A stretch of 64,000 nt of DNA from Gemmatimonadota bacterium (lineage in GTDB: Bacteria; JAAXHH01): contig VXRC01000029.1 in NCBI GenBank assembly GCA_009838645.1, positions 79,233 through 143,232 on the forward strand, in the 5' to 3' direction. Made by a program: the position numbers and the translations under genes. This document shows positions 1 to 7,673 of this stretch, in pieces; the stretch's first letter is position 1, and each line of letters starts with the position of its first letter. The notes beneath the pieces are model-generated. The model was given only the letters and a program-made list of their open reading frames with translations, was not told the DNA's origin and ran no database searches.

Positions 1-234
1 CTGGTTGACGGCGGCCACTATGAGATCTTCGAGCATTTCCACGTCATCGGCGTCCACCACGGCCGGATCGATCCTGATCTCCACGACGCTCAGCCTGCCG
101 TCGACCACCGCGGTCACCATCCCGCCGCCCGCCGTGCCTTCGACCCGCTTCCCGGCCATTTCTTCCTGGATCTGCATCATCTTCTTCTGCATCCGCTGGA
201 CGCGCTTCATCATGCCCGACATGCCCTTGGCCAT
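1..234 (-). CDS. ybaB: YbaB/EbfC nucleoid-associated protein, 3' end cut off
   Basis: Small dimeric DNA-binding protein of the YbaB/EbfC family, which coats or bends DNA and is usually encoded between dnaX and recR. The 78 visible residues start MAKGMSGMMKRVQRMQKKMM, the Met/Lys-rich helix typical of the family, followed by the conserved GTAGGGMVTAVVDG turn and the VEIRIDP strand. The C-terminal part lies beyond position 1. The ATG at 232-234 follows a purine-rich AAGGAAAAGG site. It sits 44 bp downstream of dnaX on the same strand, which is the conserved dnaX-ybaB order and supports co-transcription. Family identity is secure from motif and context. Confidence 0.93.
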   Translation of the reverse strand, partial: MAKGMSGMMKRVQRMQKKMMQIQEEMAGKRVEGTAGGGMVTAVVDGRLSVVEIRIDPAVVDADDVEMLEDLIVAAVNQ

Positions 235-278
235 ATCCTTTTCCTTTCCTGCCTGCCTTCGATTGCCGCGACCCGGAC

Positions 279-2405
279 TCAGTCCGTCACGATCTGGCCG
301 TCGAAGGCCTTCACGATTTTTTGGACGGCCGGATCTTTCGCGGCGCCCGTGCGGGCGTTTGCCGCCTGGCCGCCTGTTTTGCCGGCCGTAGTGGTGCCCT
401 GTGCTTCGCTGTCGATTTCTACAGCCGAACCGGGATACTCGTCCAGGCCGGCCCCGGCGATATCCGCCTGGTCGATACCGCCTTCCATCTCCGCTTCAGC
501 GATATCCGCCTGGTCGATACCGCCTTCCATCTCCGCTTCGGCGTCATCCGAGCGGTTGCCACCGGCTATCTCCGCTTCGGCGTCTACAGTTCTGCTGCTG
601 TCCCCGGCCATCCTGGTATCGGCGTCACCGGTCTTTTGGTCGGCGTTTATCTCTTCGGCGTTTTCCTCTTCGGCGCTTTCGTCGATCTCGCATTCGATAC
701 GTACTGGGATTCCCAGCACTTCTTTGCATACCGACTGTATCATTTGCGAGTTCTCACGTTTTTCGACCCGTTCCTTTACAAAGACCTGTCCTGACTCGAA
801 CCCGAGCGTAATCGTGGCGGGACCTCCCGACCCTTCTTCATCTGGCGGCGAAAAACTCTTTATCTCGACTTCCTTCAACTGCCTGCCCAGGAAGCCTGGT
901 TGCCTGGCGATCTCGTCCACGATGGAGGGCCATCGGTTGCGGGCTGTCTGGAGATCCAGTTTCGGCGAAGCCGGAGCGCCCGCCGATGACTCGGAGGATG
1001 CCGTCGAAGTCGGTGTGGCCGCCGATGACTCGGTGGATGCCGCGGGGCTTCGGTCCGCATCATCGGCTGGTGCAGGTCCCGATGGGGCTGCCACCGATGG
1101 GGGAGGTGGAGGTGCGGAGCCAGAAGATGGATCTGCAGGCTGAGCAGACGGGGCTTCGGAAGCCTCTGTGCCGGAAGCCTCTGTCCCGGACGCCTCTGTG
1201 CTGGACGCCTCTGTGCCTGATACTTTGCCCCCCTCTTCCGTTCCCACGCGCCGGGCCATTTCGGACAACCGGGTCATGACGTCCGTCAGTTGAACCGAGC
1301 GGGCCATGCGTATCATGCGGACGACGCCCGTCTCGAGCTGCACCCGGGGAAGCGCGCTGTTCTTAACCGCCTGTTCCATCTGCGTGGCCAGCTGGGAGAG
1401 CCGGAGCAGGTCTTCCGTCTCGAATCGTCCGGCCTGTTCCCGGAAGCGGTCCAACGCGAGGGCGGCGTCGCCGATCAGCACTTCCGCTTCGGGCGCCGCC
1501 TTGACGACGAGCAGGTTGCGCAGGTGTTCCAGGATGCCCAGGACAATCTCTTCGAGATCGTGCCCCTGGCCGAAGATCCGGTCGACCAGGTCCAGCCCTT
1601 TGGGCACATCCTGCTCCGCCACGATGTCCAGCAACTCGAAATAGACGTCCTGGTCCACGATGCCCAGGACCTCCGCCGCCTCGCGGGCGGTCAGCGCGGT
1701 GCCGCCGAAGGCGACGACCTGGTCCAGCAGGCTTTCGGCGTCCCGCATGCTGCCGTCCACCCGGCGCGCGATCAGGGCGAGGGCCTCGCGCTGGACGTCG
1801 TACCCGCTCTTCTCGCTGATCATGGCGAGGTGATCCACGATGGTGGGCCCCGATATGCGCCGGAAGTCGAATCGCTGGCAACGGGAGAGCACGGTGGGGA
1901 TCACCTTCCGGGGGTCCGTCGTCGCGAAGATGAAGTACACGTGGGCAGGCGGCTCTTCGAGCGTCTTCAACAGGGCGTTGAAGGCCTCCTTGGTCAGCAT
2001 GTGCACTTCGTCGATGATGTAGATCTTGTGCTTGCCCTGGCTGGGCGTGTACTTGACGCTCTCGAGCAGATGCGTCCGGACCTGTTCGACCCGGTTGTTG
2101 GACGCGCCGTCGATCTCCAATACGTCGACGCTGCGTCCTTCCGAGATTTCCTGGCAGAACGTGCAGGCGTTGCAGGGCGTCACCGTGGGGCCGTCGACGC
2201 AGTTCAGGGCCTTGGCCAGGATGCGGGCCGTGGTGGTCTTGCCCACGCCGCGGGGTCCGGCGAAGAGGTAGGCATGGGCGATCTGACCCGCCTGAATGGC
2301 GTTTTTCAGCGTGGTGGTGACGTGTTCCTGCCCGATTACGCCGTCGAATTCCTGGGGGCGCCATTTTCGGGCGGTAACTTCGTAGGCCAATGCCCAACCC
2401 TCCAT
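279..2405 (-). CDS. dnaX: DNA polymerase III subunit gamma/tau
   Basis: Clamp-loader ATPase of the replicative polymerase, 708 aa from the chosen start. Residues 1-150 hold the Walker A loop GPRGVGKTT (near 50), the zinc cysteines in LNC...CNACTFC, the motif EIDGASNN and Walker B IIDEVHML, followed by the SRC sensor region. The open frame extends 43 codons further upstream, but that part runs into the SRP RNA gene, and homologues begin near LAYEVTARKWRP, so ATG 2403-2405 is preferred. The C-terminal half is low complexity: a GTEAS pentapeptide array (DNA near 1140-1225), then a Pro/Ser/Ala linker, a tau-like domain with LDLQTARNRWPSIVDE, and an acidic tail with a 14-residue duplication. No obvious A-rich frameshift site was seen, so a separate gamma product is not predicted. 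Confidence 0.95.
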   Translation of the reverse strand: MEGWALAYEVTARKWRPQEFDGVIGQEHVTTTLKNAIQAGQIAHAYLFAGPRGVGKTTTARILAKALNCVDGPTVTPCNACTFCQEISEGRSVDVLEIDGASNNRVEQVRTHLLESVKYTPSQGKHKIYIIDEVHMLTKEAFNALLKTLEEPPAHVYFIFATTDPRKVIPTVLSRCQRFDFRRISGPTIVDHLAMISEKSGYDVQREALALIARRVDGSMRDAESLLDQVVAFGGTALTAREAAEVLGIVDQDVYFELLDIVAEQDVPKGLDLVDRIFGQGHDLEEIVLGILEHLRNLLVVKAAPEAEVLIGDAALALDRFREQAGRFETEDLLRLSQLATQMEQAVKNSALPRVQLETGVVRMIRMARSVQLTDVMTRLSEMARRVGTEEGGKVSGTEASSTEASGTEASGTEASEAPSAQPADPSSGSAPPPPPSVAAPSGPAPADDADRSPAASTESSAATPTSTASSESSAGAPASPKLDLQTARNRWPSIVDEIARQPGFLGRQLKEVEIKSFSPPDEEGSGGPATITLGFESGQVFVKERVEKRENSQMIQSVCKEVLGIPVRIECEIDESAEEENAEEINADQKTGDADTRMAGDSSRTVDAEAEIAGGNRSDDAEAEMEGGIDQADIAEAEMEGGIDQADIAGAGLDEYPGSAVEIDSEAQGTTTAGKTGGQAANARTGAAKDPAVQKIVKAFDGQIVTD
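457..540 (-). repeat. 42-bp tandem duplication in the dnaX tail
   Basis: Two adjacent, almost identical 42-bp units (457-498 and 499-540) encode a repeated acidic 14-residue block containing EMEGGIDQADI. The unit is a multiple of three, so the dnaX frame is kept. A more diverged copy lies just beyond on the N-terminal side (AEAEIAGGNRSDD). Confidence 0.9.
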
Positions 2406-2504
2406 GCCTGGGTTACTCGGGACAAGAGGCAGGCGGAACGAAGGGGAAAGATAAAGCGGTCGTGCACCCACCCTCGAATCTACTCGTATCGAGGCATCCG
2501 TGCC

Positions 2505-2607
2505 GCCGGCTCCGGCCAGGCACTCCCACGGCACACGCTTCAGGCGCTTACCGCTGCTACCTTCCGGTCCTGACGGGGTTGGGCGTTGTCACGTTGCGCG
2601 GGACCTG
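2505..2607 (-). ncRNA. ffs: Signal recognition particle RNA (4.5S/small SRP RNA)
   Basis: The minus strand carries the SRP domain IV hallmark GTCAGGACCGGAAGGTAGCA followed by GCGGTAAG, with flanking arms that can pair (CCCGCGCAACG on the 5' side, CGTGTGCCGTGGGAG on the 3' side). This RNA binds Ffh and guides ribosomes to the membrane. It lies immediately upstream of dnaX on the same strand, a common bacterial arrangement. The ends are estimated from the pairing of the outer arms and may be off by about 10 nt. No convincing promoter was resolved upstream. Confidence 0.92.
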
Positions 2608-2795
2608 ACTTTCAATACCGGATGCAGCGCATACCGGCGACGCAAGTGCGATCCTCGGGATGGGAATTCGATCCCGCTGTAGCGGGTTGCGGGTTACAGG
2701 GCACCGCTAACTCCCCATCTAGCACGACCGTAATCGATCCAAGCCTGTAAAACGGGATGGCGGGACACCGGCTGCCTGGCGCCCGGCCTTCCGAG

Positions 2796-2868
2796 TGGAG
2801 CAGAGCGGAATCGAACCGCCGACCTCCAGATTGCGATTCTGGCGCTCTCCCAACTGAGCTACTGCCCC
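2796..2868 (-). tRNA. tRNA-Ala (anticodon CGC)
   Basis: Complete cloverleaf of 73 nt. The anticodon loop is ATCGCAA, giving CGC. The acceptor stem GGGGCAG/CTGCTCC contains the G3:U70 wobble pair that specifies alanine. The discriminator is A and no CCA is encoded. It lies 10 bp downstream of tRNA-Ser on the same strand and is probably co-transcribed with it. Confidence 0.95.
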
Positions 2869-2878
2869 AAAACAATTA

Positions 2879-2964
2879 CGGAGAGGGTGGGATTCGAACC
2901 CACGGTCCACATGGTGAACACACGCTCTCCAGGCGTGCCGATTCAACCGCTCTCGCACCTCTCC
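2879..2964 (-). tRNA. tRNA-Ser (anticodon GGA)
   Basis: Class II tRNA of 86 nt with a long variable arm. The anticodon loop CTGGAGA gives GGA (codon UCC). The acceptor stem is GGAGAGG/CCTCTCC, the T-loop is GGGTTCGAATCCC, and no CCA is encoded. It has the same acceptor stem as tRNA-Ser(CGA) at 6189. Confidence 0.95.
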
Positions 2965-3308
2965 CAGGTTCATTGGTTATCAAGTAACACTTAGCCAACC
3001 GACCAGAACCGCCCGGGTTTAGAACCTGTGTGGACGGAGTCTGTAACTGATGCTGAAACAGTCACATATCTGTCTGCTGATTCCAGGAATGCAACCGAGT
3101 CACAGCACCGAATCAGAACAGACAATTTAACATTTTCAACCTACACAAACAACAGAAATCAACCAATCGGGTTTATACTCCGTCCTCTGGTTCAGAGACC
3201 ACCGCACGCTTTGGGAAATTACCCGGCGATTCCTGACCCTTCGGGAAGTTCAGGGTTACTTCAATGGCCAATTACGGCTCTATGATGCGGAGGTTGGTTT
3301 GGTAAACC
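2965..3308. other. Intergenic region without a supported gene
   Basis: About 340 bp between tRNA-Ser and the PadR gene. An 85-codon open frame on the plus strand (3028-3285) has no recognisable domain or ribosome site and is not called. The base composition is noticeably more AT-rich than the flanking genes. Confidence 0.5.
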
Positions 3309-3336
3309 TTGACTATATCTCTACCTGATATATATT
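3309..3336 (+). promoter_or_regulatory. Putative sigma70 promoter of the padR gene, leaderless start
   Basis: TTGACT (3309-3314), a 16-bp spacer and TATATT (3331-3336), with an alternative TATTAA two bases further on. The ATG of the PadR gene is only 7 bp past the -10 box and has no Shine-Dalgarno sequence, so the transcript is probably leaderless. The ATAT-rich palindromic stretch around 3327-3344 could also be an autoregulatory PadR operator. Confidence 0.5.
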
Positions 3337-3342
3337 AATGAT

Positions 3343-3945
3343 ATGTCCGAAAGTCGTACCGTATACGTCCTCCTCGGTTTTCTCACCTGGCGGCCCATGT
3401 CAGGCTACGAACTCAAGCGCAGCATCGCCCGCAGCGTCGGAAACTTCTGGTCGGAGGGCGATGGCCAGATCTATCCAGTACTGAAGCGCATGGCCGGCAA
3501 AGGGTGGATTGCCAGCCGTGCGGATGACGGCGTGGGTGGACGCAGGAGGCGGATCCACGAAATAACCGAAGCCGGCCGCGCGGTGTTGCAGGCATGGCTG
3601 AGTGCGCCGGTGGACGAACCGCCACCGCGGATCGAGCTTTTGCTCAAACTGTTCTTCGGGGATGAAGTGGCGCCCGAGGTCAGCTTGACCCACGTCGAAG
3701 CCGCACGAACGACCGCCATCTACAGGCTCAACCATCTTCAGTCCATTGCCGAAGACCTTCGCGAACGCCGCGAGGAGGACCCGCGCGCGGCGTTCTGGAT
3801 ACTGACCGTAGACTACGGGCTTGTAGTGACGGAAGCCCGTCTGCGGTGGTGTGAACGCGCCATGGACGAACTGCGGCGCCTGCGTGGAACCGAGCAGTAC
3901 AGCCGACATCCCGTCTCGTCGCAGGGAACTGCCGGTGGGACTTAG
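3343..3945 (+). CDS. PadR family transcriptional regulator
   Basis: 200-residue winged-helix repressor. The N-terminal part (YVLLGFLTWRPMSGYELKR, then SEGDGQIYPVLKRMAGKGWI and GGRRRRIHEITEAGR) is the PadR DNA-binding domain with its wing. The remainder matches the C-terminal Vir_act_alpha_C dimerisation helices. PadR proteins usually repress a neighbouring gene until a small aromatic or other ligand binds, and often control themselves. Here the next gene, 63 bp downstream on the same strand, is a carotenoid oxygenase, so it is the likely target. The effector cannot be read from the sequence. Confidence 0.9.
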   Translation: MSESRTVYVLLGFLTWRPMSGYELKRSIARSVGNFWSEGDGQIYPVLKRMAGKGWIASRADDGVGGRRRRIHEITEAGRAVLQAWLSAPVDEPPPRIELLLKLFFGDEVAPEVSLTHVEAARTTAIYRLNHLQSIAEDLRERREEDPRAAFWILTVDYGLVVTEARLRWCERAMDELRRLRGTEQYSRHPVSSQGTAGGT

Positions 3946-4008
3946 CCGTAACGGAAGAGAAACATCTGATGACACTCGATGATGCCAGCCGATGTTGAGA
4001 GGATCCGG

Positions 4009-5547
4009 ATGGAAAACATGACGCGTCGTGAATTGCTCGCACTGGCGGTTGGAGGCGGGCTGGGTGCGCTTTGGTCGCCTGGGTCAAGCGTGGCATGGAC
4101 GCAAGCCGCTGATACATGGAAGCGGGGCTATGACGCGGCGCGGACATCCAACCCCTACCTGCTGGGCTTTCAGAACGCGGATCGAGACCGTTACGCCAGC
4201 GACCTACTACCCGTCTACGGCCGCTGGCCCCGGGATCTCGCGGGCACCTTCTACCGGAACGGGCCGGCCGGCCACGAGGTCGGCGGACGGCGGTACCACC
4301 ACTGGTTCGACGGCGATGGCCTGGTCCAGGCTTTCCACATTTCCGCCGACGGGATCCGCCATCTCGGCAGGTTTGTCGAAACGGCAAAGCGCCGAGCCGA
4401 GCGCGACGCCGACCGCATGTTGTGGCCGGCGTTCGGCACTTCCCTGGACGGCGGCCTGCCGGTCTCTCATCCGGACACGATCAATACCGCCAACATCAGT
4501 ATCCTGCACCATGCCGGCGAGTTGCTGGCCCTGTGGGAGGCCGGTTCGCCCCACCGTCTCGACCCGCAGTCTTTGGAAACGCTGGGGATCAAGACCTGGC
4601 GCTCCGACCTGCGCGGCGCACCTTTTACCGCCCATCCCAAAGTCGAGCCCGATGGTACGGTGTGGGCGTTCGGCTACGCGCTTGACCGTGGCCTGCTGGT
4701 ACTGTACCGGATCGATGCGGGCGGGAAGGTAGAAAAGGCCGACACGGTCGGTATCTCGCCGCTCGGAATGATCCACGACTTTGCCGTTACGGTGAACTCG
4801 CTGGTCTTCGTCATTCCACCGCTGGTATTCGATCCCGAGCGTGTTGCTCCCGGAGTCAGCTTCCTCGACACCCAAGTATGGCGACCGGAACTCGGCACCC
4901 GCGTGCTTGCCGTGGACAAGGATGATTTCAGCTGCCGCCGCTGGTGGCAGTTGCCACCCGGTTTCGCGTACCATCTCGGCAATGCCTGGGAGGACGGTGG
5001 GAACGTGCATTTCGATTACTGCGTCGCGCCGGACGCCACCGAGTTGACCCATACCTTCCGCGAGGTCATGCGCGGCGTATGGAGCCCGCCCACGGAGCCG
5101 ACGCGGTTTGCGCAGGTCACCCTTGGCACAGGCGATGCGGTGGAGCAGCACGTCTTCGACCGCCAGGCCGAGTTTCCGAGGGTAGCCCCGGGCGTTGTCG
5201 CCGCCCGGCATCGCTACGTCTACAGTCTGGCCGGCCCGTTGGCCAGAAGATCGGATATTGCGTCACCCGGTCTCGACCGCGTGGTGCGCTGGGATACGGA
5301 GACGGGCGACACGGACGCTTACGTCTACGATGCGGACTTCATCCCGGAGGAGCATATCTTCGTGCCGCGTCCCGGCTCATCGACGGAAGCGGAGGGTTGG
5401 GTGATCGGCACCGCGCTGGACCTGGACCGCGGAATCACACAACTGGCGGCCTTCGACGCTATACGGATCAGGGAAGGACCCGTAGCTGTGGCCCGGTTGC
5501 CCTACGCGTTGCCTCTTGGCTTTCACGGCATATTCGTTCCGGCGTGA
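4009..5547 (+). CDS. Carotenoid oxygenase (RPE65/CCD family), Tat-exported
   Basis: 512-residue non-haem iron oxygenase that cleaves carbon double bonds in carotenoids, apocarotenoids or stilbene/lignin-type substrates. All four iron-binding histidines of the family are visible: H209 (FTAHPK), H256 (MIHDFA), H322 (YHLGNAWEDG) and H506 (GFHGIFVP). The HHWFDGDGLVQAF motif is also present. The N-terminus MENMTRRELLALAVGGG is a twin-arginine-like signal, so the protein probably acts outside the cytoplasm. The ATG at 4009 has GAGAGG upstream; the ATG at 3979 has no such site. The gene follows padR closely, which suggests induction by its substrate or a related compound. The substrate is unknown. 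Confidence 0.9.
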   Translation: MENMTRRELLALAVGGGLGALWSPGSSVAWTQAADTWKRGYDAARTSNPYLLGFQNADRDRYASDLLPVYGRWPRDLAGTFYRNGPAGHEVGGRRYHHWFDGDGLVQAFHISADGIRHLGRFVETAKRRAERDADRMLWPAFGTSLDGGLPVSHPDTINTANISILHHAGELLALWEAGSPHRLDPQSLETLGIKTWRSDLRGAPFTAHPKVEPDGTVWAFGYALDRGLLVLYRIDAGGKVEKADTVGISPLGMIHDFAVTVNSLVFVIPPLVFDPERVAPGVSFLDTQVWRPELGTRVLAVDKDDFSCRRWWQLPPGFAYHLGNAWEDGGNVHFDYCVAPDATELTHTFREVMRGVWSPPTEPTRFAQVTLGTGDAVEQHVFDRQAEFPRVAPGVVAARHRYVYSLAGPLARRSDIASPGLDRVVRWDTETGDTDAYVYDADFIPEEHIFVPRPGSSTEAEGWVIGTALDLDRGITQLAAFDAIRIREGPVAVARLPYALPLGFHGIFVPA

Positions 5548-5570
5548 GCGGCAGAAAGTCAGGTCTGAAT

Positions 5571-5638
5571 AGCGTGTAGGCCTGAATTGTGTGCAGGCCT
5601 TGAATAGAACGCGGCCTGAATAGTGCGCAGGCCACCGG
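5571..5638. repeat. Degenerate 17-bp tandem repeat between genes
   Basis: About four imperfect copies of a unit like AGGCCTGAATAGTGTGC lie between the carotenoid oxygenase stop and the DUF2141 ribosome site. Copies differ by one to four bases and by single-base indels. Their function is unknown. Confidence 0.75.
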
Positions 5639-5681
5639 GAAGGCCGTCGGCGAAAACCTTAACTTGAATGGGAGGGATCTT

Positions 5682-6140
5682 ATGTACAAGTTGCTCTACG
5701 CTACAGCGGTAAGTTGTTGCATCTGCGCAGCCGCCGTCGGCGCGATGGCGACGCCCGCGACTGGCGGCGACCTGGAGATTACCGTGGAGGGCATCAGTGA
5801 CGACGAAGGCAACGTTATGGTAGCCCTGCACGACGAATCCGGAATGGAGGGCTTCCCCGGTGCCAATGGCGCGATCGCGGCACAGTGGATGCGGGCTGCG
5901 CCTGGATCGCTACGTTTCGTGTTTCTGGATCTGTCACCTGGCCGGTACGCCGTAGCCGTCTTTCATGACGATAACGGTAACGATGAACTCGACACCAACA
6001 TACTGGGCATTCCCTCAGAAGGCACAGGTTTCAGTAGAAACGCGCAGGGGAACTTTGGGCCACCGAGTTTCCACGACGCGGCCGTCGAGATCTCATCGGA
6101 CAGCGGTACCACGCACACGACGGCGACGCTGGTATATTAA
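5682..6140 (+). CDS. DUF2141 domain-containing secreted protein
   Basis: 152-residue protein with a signal peptide (MYKLLYATAVSCCICAAAVGAMA) and a DUF2141 beta-sandwich domain: LEITVEGISDDEGNVMVAL, then the signature GRYAVAVFHDDNGNDELDTN and GFSRNAQGNFGPPSF. Family members are small exported proteins of unknown function. ATG 5682 is chosen because GGGAGGG precedes it at good spacing; an ATG six codons upstream lacks one. It is followed directly by a terminator that reads in the opposite direction. Confidence 0.88.
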   Translation: MYKLLYATAVSCCICAAAVGAMATPATGGDLEITVEGISDDEGNVMVALHDESGMEGFPGANGAIAAQWMRAAPGSLRFVFLDLSPGRYAVAVFHDDNGNDELDTNILGIPSEGTGFSRNAQGNFGPPSFHDAAVEISSDSGTTHTTATLVY

Positions 6141-6178
6141 AAAAAACTGCAAGTCATTCATGGCAAATGACTTGCAGT
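6139..6178 (-). terminator. Rho-independent terminator for the tRNA-Arg/tadA/tRNA-Ser unit
   Basis: A perfect 13-bp stem (arms 6146-6158 and 6166-6178) with a 7-nt loop is followed on the minus strand by eight T residues (6146-6139). It lies 11 bp past the 3' end of tRNA-Ser(CGA), so it ends that transcript. It overlaps the last bases of the opposing DUF2141 gene. Confidence 0.93.
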
Positions 6179-6188
6179 AAAAGTGCAA

Positions 6189-6273
6189 CGGAGAGGGTGG
6201 GATTCGAACCCACGGTGCCCGAAGGCACAACGGTTTTCGAGACCGTCCGATTCAACCACTCTCGCACCTCTCC
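6189..6273 (-). tRNA. tRNA-Ser (anticodon CGA)
   Basis: Class II tRNA of 85 nt. The anticodon loop CTCGAAA gives CGA (codon UCG). The variable arm is TGTGCC-TTCG-GGCACC. The acceptor stem is GGAGAGG/CCTCTCC and no CCA is encoded. Its first 22 nt overlap the 3' end of tadA on the same strand. Confidence 0.95.
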
Positions 6274-6767
6274 GGCAACCTCGGTTCGACAGCCGTATTA
6301 CCCGTTCCCCGTTTTTGCCGGAAGAACTCCCGGAGCAGTTCGGAACAGGGGTCTGCCAGCACGCCTCCTGTAACTTCCACCTGGTGGTTCAGCCGGGTGT
6401 CCCTCACGATATCGCGCAGGGACCCACAGGCCCCGGTCTTGGGATCGTCTGCCCCATACACCAGGCAGTCCAGGCGGGCGAGCACGATCGCTCCCGCGCA
6501 CATGGAACAGGGTTCCAGCGTAACGTAGAGCGTGGCACCGGCCAGCCGTTCATAACCCAGCGCGGTGCTGGCATCGCGGATTGCGAGCATCTCGGCATGG
6601 GCGGTGGGATCGCGCAACCGTTCCACGCGATTCTGGCCCCGGCCGATAATCGCGCCGTCGTGAACGATCACGGACCCGACGGGCACATCACCGGCGGCTC
6701 CCGCCGACCTGGCTTCTTCCAGCGCCAGCCTGAGCCATTCTTCGTGTTCTCCGCCGTTGCTTTTCAT
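6252..6767 (-). CDS. tadA: tRNA-specific adenosine deaminase
   Basis: Zinc deaminase that converts the wobble A34 of tRNA-Arg(ACG) to inosine so that CGU, CGC and CGA codons can be read. The 171-residue protein shows the catalytic HAE (57-59) and PCSMC (86-90) zinc motifs, with GDVPVGSVIV before them and the YGADDPKTGACGS loop after. The start at MKSNGGEHEEW is chosen because longer versions read into tRNA-Arg. Its substrate tRNA-Arg(ACG) is encoded 22 bp upstream on the same strand, and the stop codon lies inside the downstream tRNA-Ser(CGA) gene. A single transcript would need tRNA processing to release the mRNA part. Confidence 0.95.
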   Translation of the reverse strand: MKSNGGEHEEWLRLALEEARSAGAAGDVPVGSVIVHDGAIIGRGQNRVERLRDPTAHAEMLAIRDASTALGYERLAGATLYVTLEPCSMCAGAIVLARLDCLVYGADDPKTGACGSLRDIVRDTRLNHQVEVTGGVLADPCSELLREFFRQKRGTGNTAVEPRLPERCESG

Positions 6768-6788
6768 ACGACCGCGTCCCACGAAATA

Positions 6789-6862
6789 TACGCCCGGAGG
6801 GAGTCGAACCCCCAACCTCCTGATCCGTAGTCAGGTGCTCTATCCAATTGAGCTACAGGCGC
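6789..6862 (-). tRNA. tRNA-Arg (anticodon ACG)
   Basis: 74-nt cloverleaf. The anticodon stem-loop CCTGA-CTACGGA-TCAGG gives anticodon ACG, the bacterial TadA substrate. The acceptor stem is GCGCCTG/CGGGCGT and the discriminator is A; no CCA is encoded. It lies immediately upstream of tadA. Confidence 0.95.
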
Positions 6863-6888
6863 TCGAAGCCAGCGAACAAGAGCACCGC

Positions 6889-6917
6889 AATTTACAGGTC
6901 GAGTGCGCCAAAGTCAA
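6889..6917 (-). promoter_or_regulatory. Sigma70-type promoter of tRNA-Arg/tadA
   Basis: On the minus strand, TTGACT (6917-6912), a 17-bp spacer, and TAAATT (6894-6889). The -10 box is 26 bp from the mature tRNA 5' end. It matches the spacing seen before tRNA-Met, tRNA-Pro and gltA in this window. Confidence 0.75.
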
Positions 6918-6966
6918 GCGGATACTGATCCCGGTCCCGATGGGCGAAGCGTCGCAATTGAGGCGG

Positions 6967-7494
6967 TCAGGAAGGGCCGCGAGCCAGCCTTTCGAGATAG
7001 ATCCCACGCCGCTCAACATACCCTTCGGCGGTCCGATGTATGCGTTCGATCTGCTCGTTCGTGACGGAACGTACCACCCGTCCGGGAACGCCCACGACCA
7101 GGGAACCCGGAGGCACTTCCATGTTTTCGAGTACCAGTGTGCCGGCGCCGATGATGCTGTGCCTTCCGATGCGCGCACCGCTGAGGATCACGGCGCCCAT
7201 GGAAATCAGCACGTGGTCCTCCACCACCGCGCCGTGGACTATGGCGCGGTGCCCCACGGTGACGCCCTTGCCCAGTTCGGTGGGCATGCCGACGTCGATG
7301 TGGAGGACGCTGCCGTCCTGCACGTTGGTTCCCTCGCCGATGGTTACGGGCTCGTCGTCCGCCCGGATCACCACCTGGTACCAGACGCTCGCGTCCTTCC
7401 CAATGTCCACCGCGCCGATCAGGTCGGCGCTTTCTGCCACGAAGGCGGACGGATGGATGCGGGGAGCATGGTGGACGTACTGGTTGGAGGCCAT
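6967..7494 (-). CDS. Gamma carbonic anhydrase-like hexapeptide-repeat protein
   Basis: 175-residue left-handed beta-helix protein of the YrdA/CaiE/gamma carbonic anhydrase group. Hexapeptide repeats run through the whole chain, with the family motifs WYQVVIRADDEPVTIGEGTN, DGSVLHID and VGHRAIVHGAVVED. The histidines in LHID, VGHRAIVHG are candidate zinc ligands of the trimer. These proteins hydrate CO2 in some species; in others the activity is unproven. It is the last gene of the minus-strand sugar-acid block but is separated from larA by 179 bp, so it may be transcribed on its own. Confidence 0.88.
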   Translation of the reverse strand: MASNQYVHHAPRIHPSAFVAESADLIGAVDIGKDASVWYQVVIRADDEPVTIGEGTNVQDGSVLHIDVGMPTELGKGVTVGHRAIVHGAVVEDHVLISMGAVILSGARIGRHSIIGAGTLVLENMEVPPGSLVVGVPGRVVRSVTNEQIERIHRTAEGYVERRGIYLERLARGPS

Positions 7495-7513
7495 GTAAGG
7501 CTCGTTTTCAGGT

Positions 7514-7610
7514 CGCGGCGGCGAACTTCCTGTGGTCTACAGGCCGCGGCGGCGAAACCGGCCTGCGGCGAAACCGGCCGGGAGTTGCTGGCCGCGGTGG
7601 CGAACCTGAC
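7514..7610. repeat. Degenerate GC-rich repeats between genes
   Basis: Imperfect copies of a GCGGCGAAACCGGCC-like unit, clearest as two copies at about 7547-7580, with weaker copies on both sides. They fill most of the gap between larA and the carbonic anhydrase-like gene. No gene is supported here. Confidence 0.6.
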
Positions 7611-7673
7611 CGGTGATCGACCGGCCGGCAGTCCACCGGCCCTGGCCGTGAGATCCACCGGCCCGGCCGCGCG

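Noticed and set aside
457..540. CRISPR-like array because of evenly spaced repeats (also 15406-15495 and 49961-50048)
   Set aside because: The units are directly adjacent with no unique spacers, are partly coding, and no cas genes are present.
1140..1225. Programmed frameshift site in dnaX for a gamma product
   Set aside because: The region has no A-run slippery heptamer followed by a stem-loop; the sequence is a simple 15-bp repeat array.
1290..2573. 427-codon plus-strand frame opposite dnaX
   Set aside because: It is the antisense shadow of dnaX: His/Arg/Asp/Val-biased sequence with no domain. The same applies to other long antisense frames over ispG, ftsH, larA, the FbpB-type permease and others.
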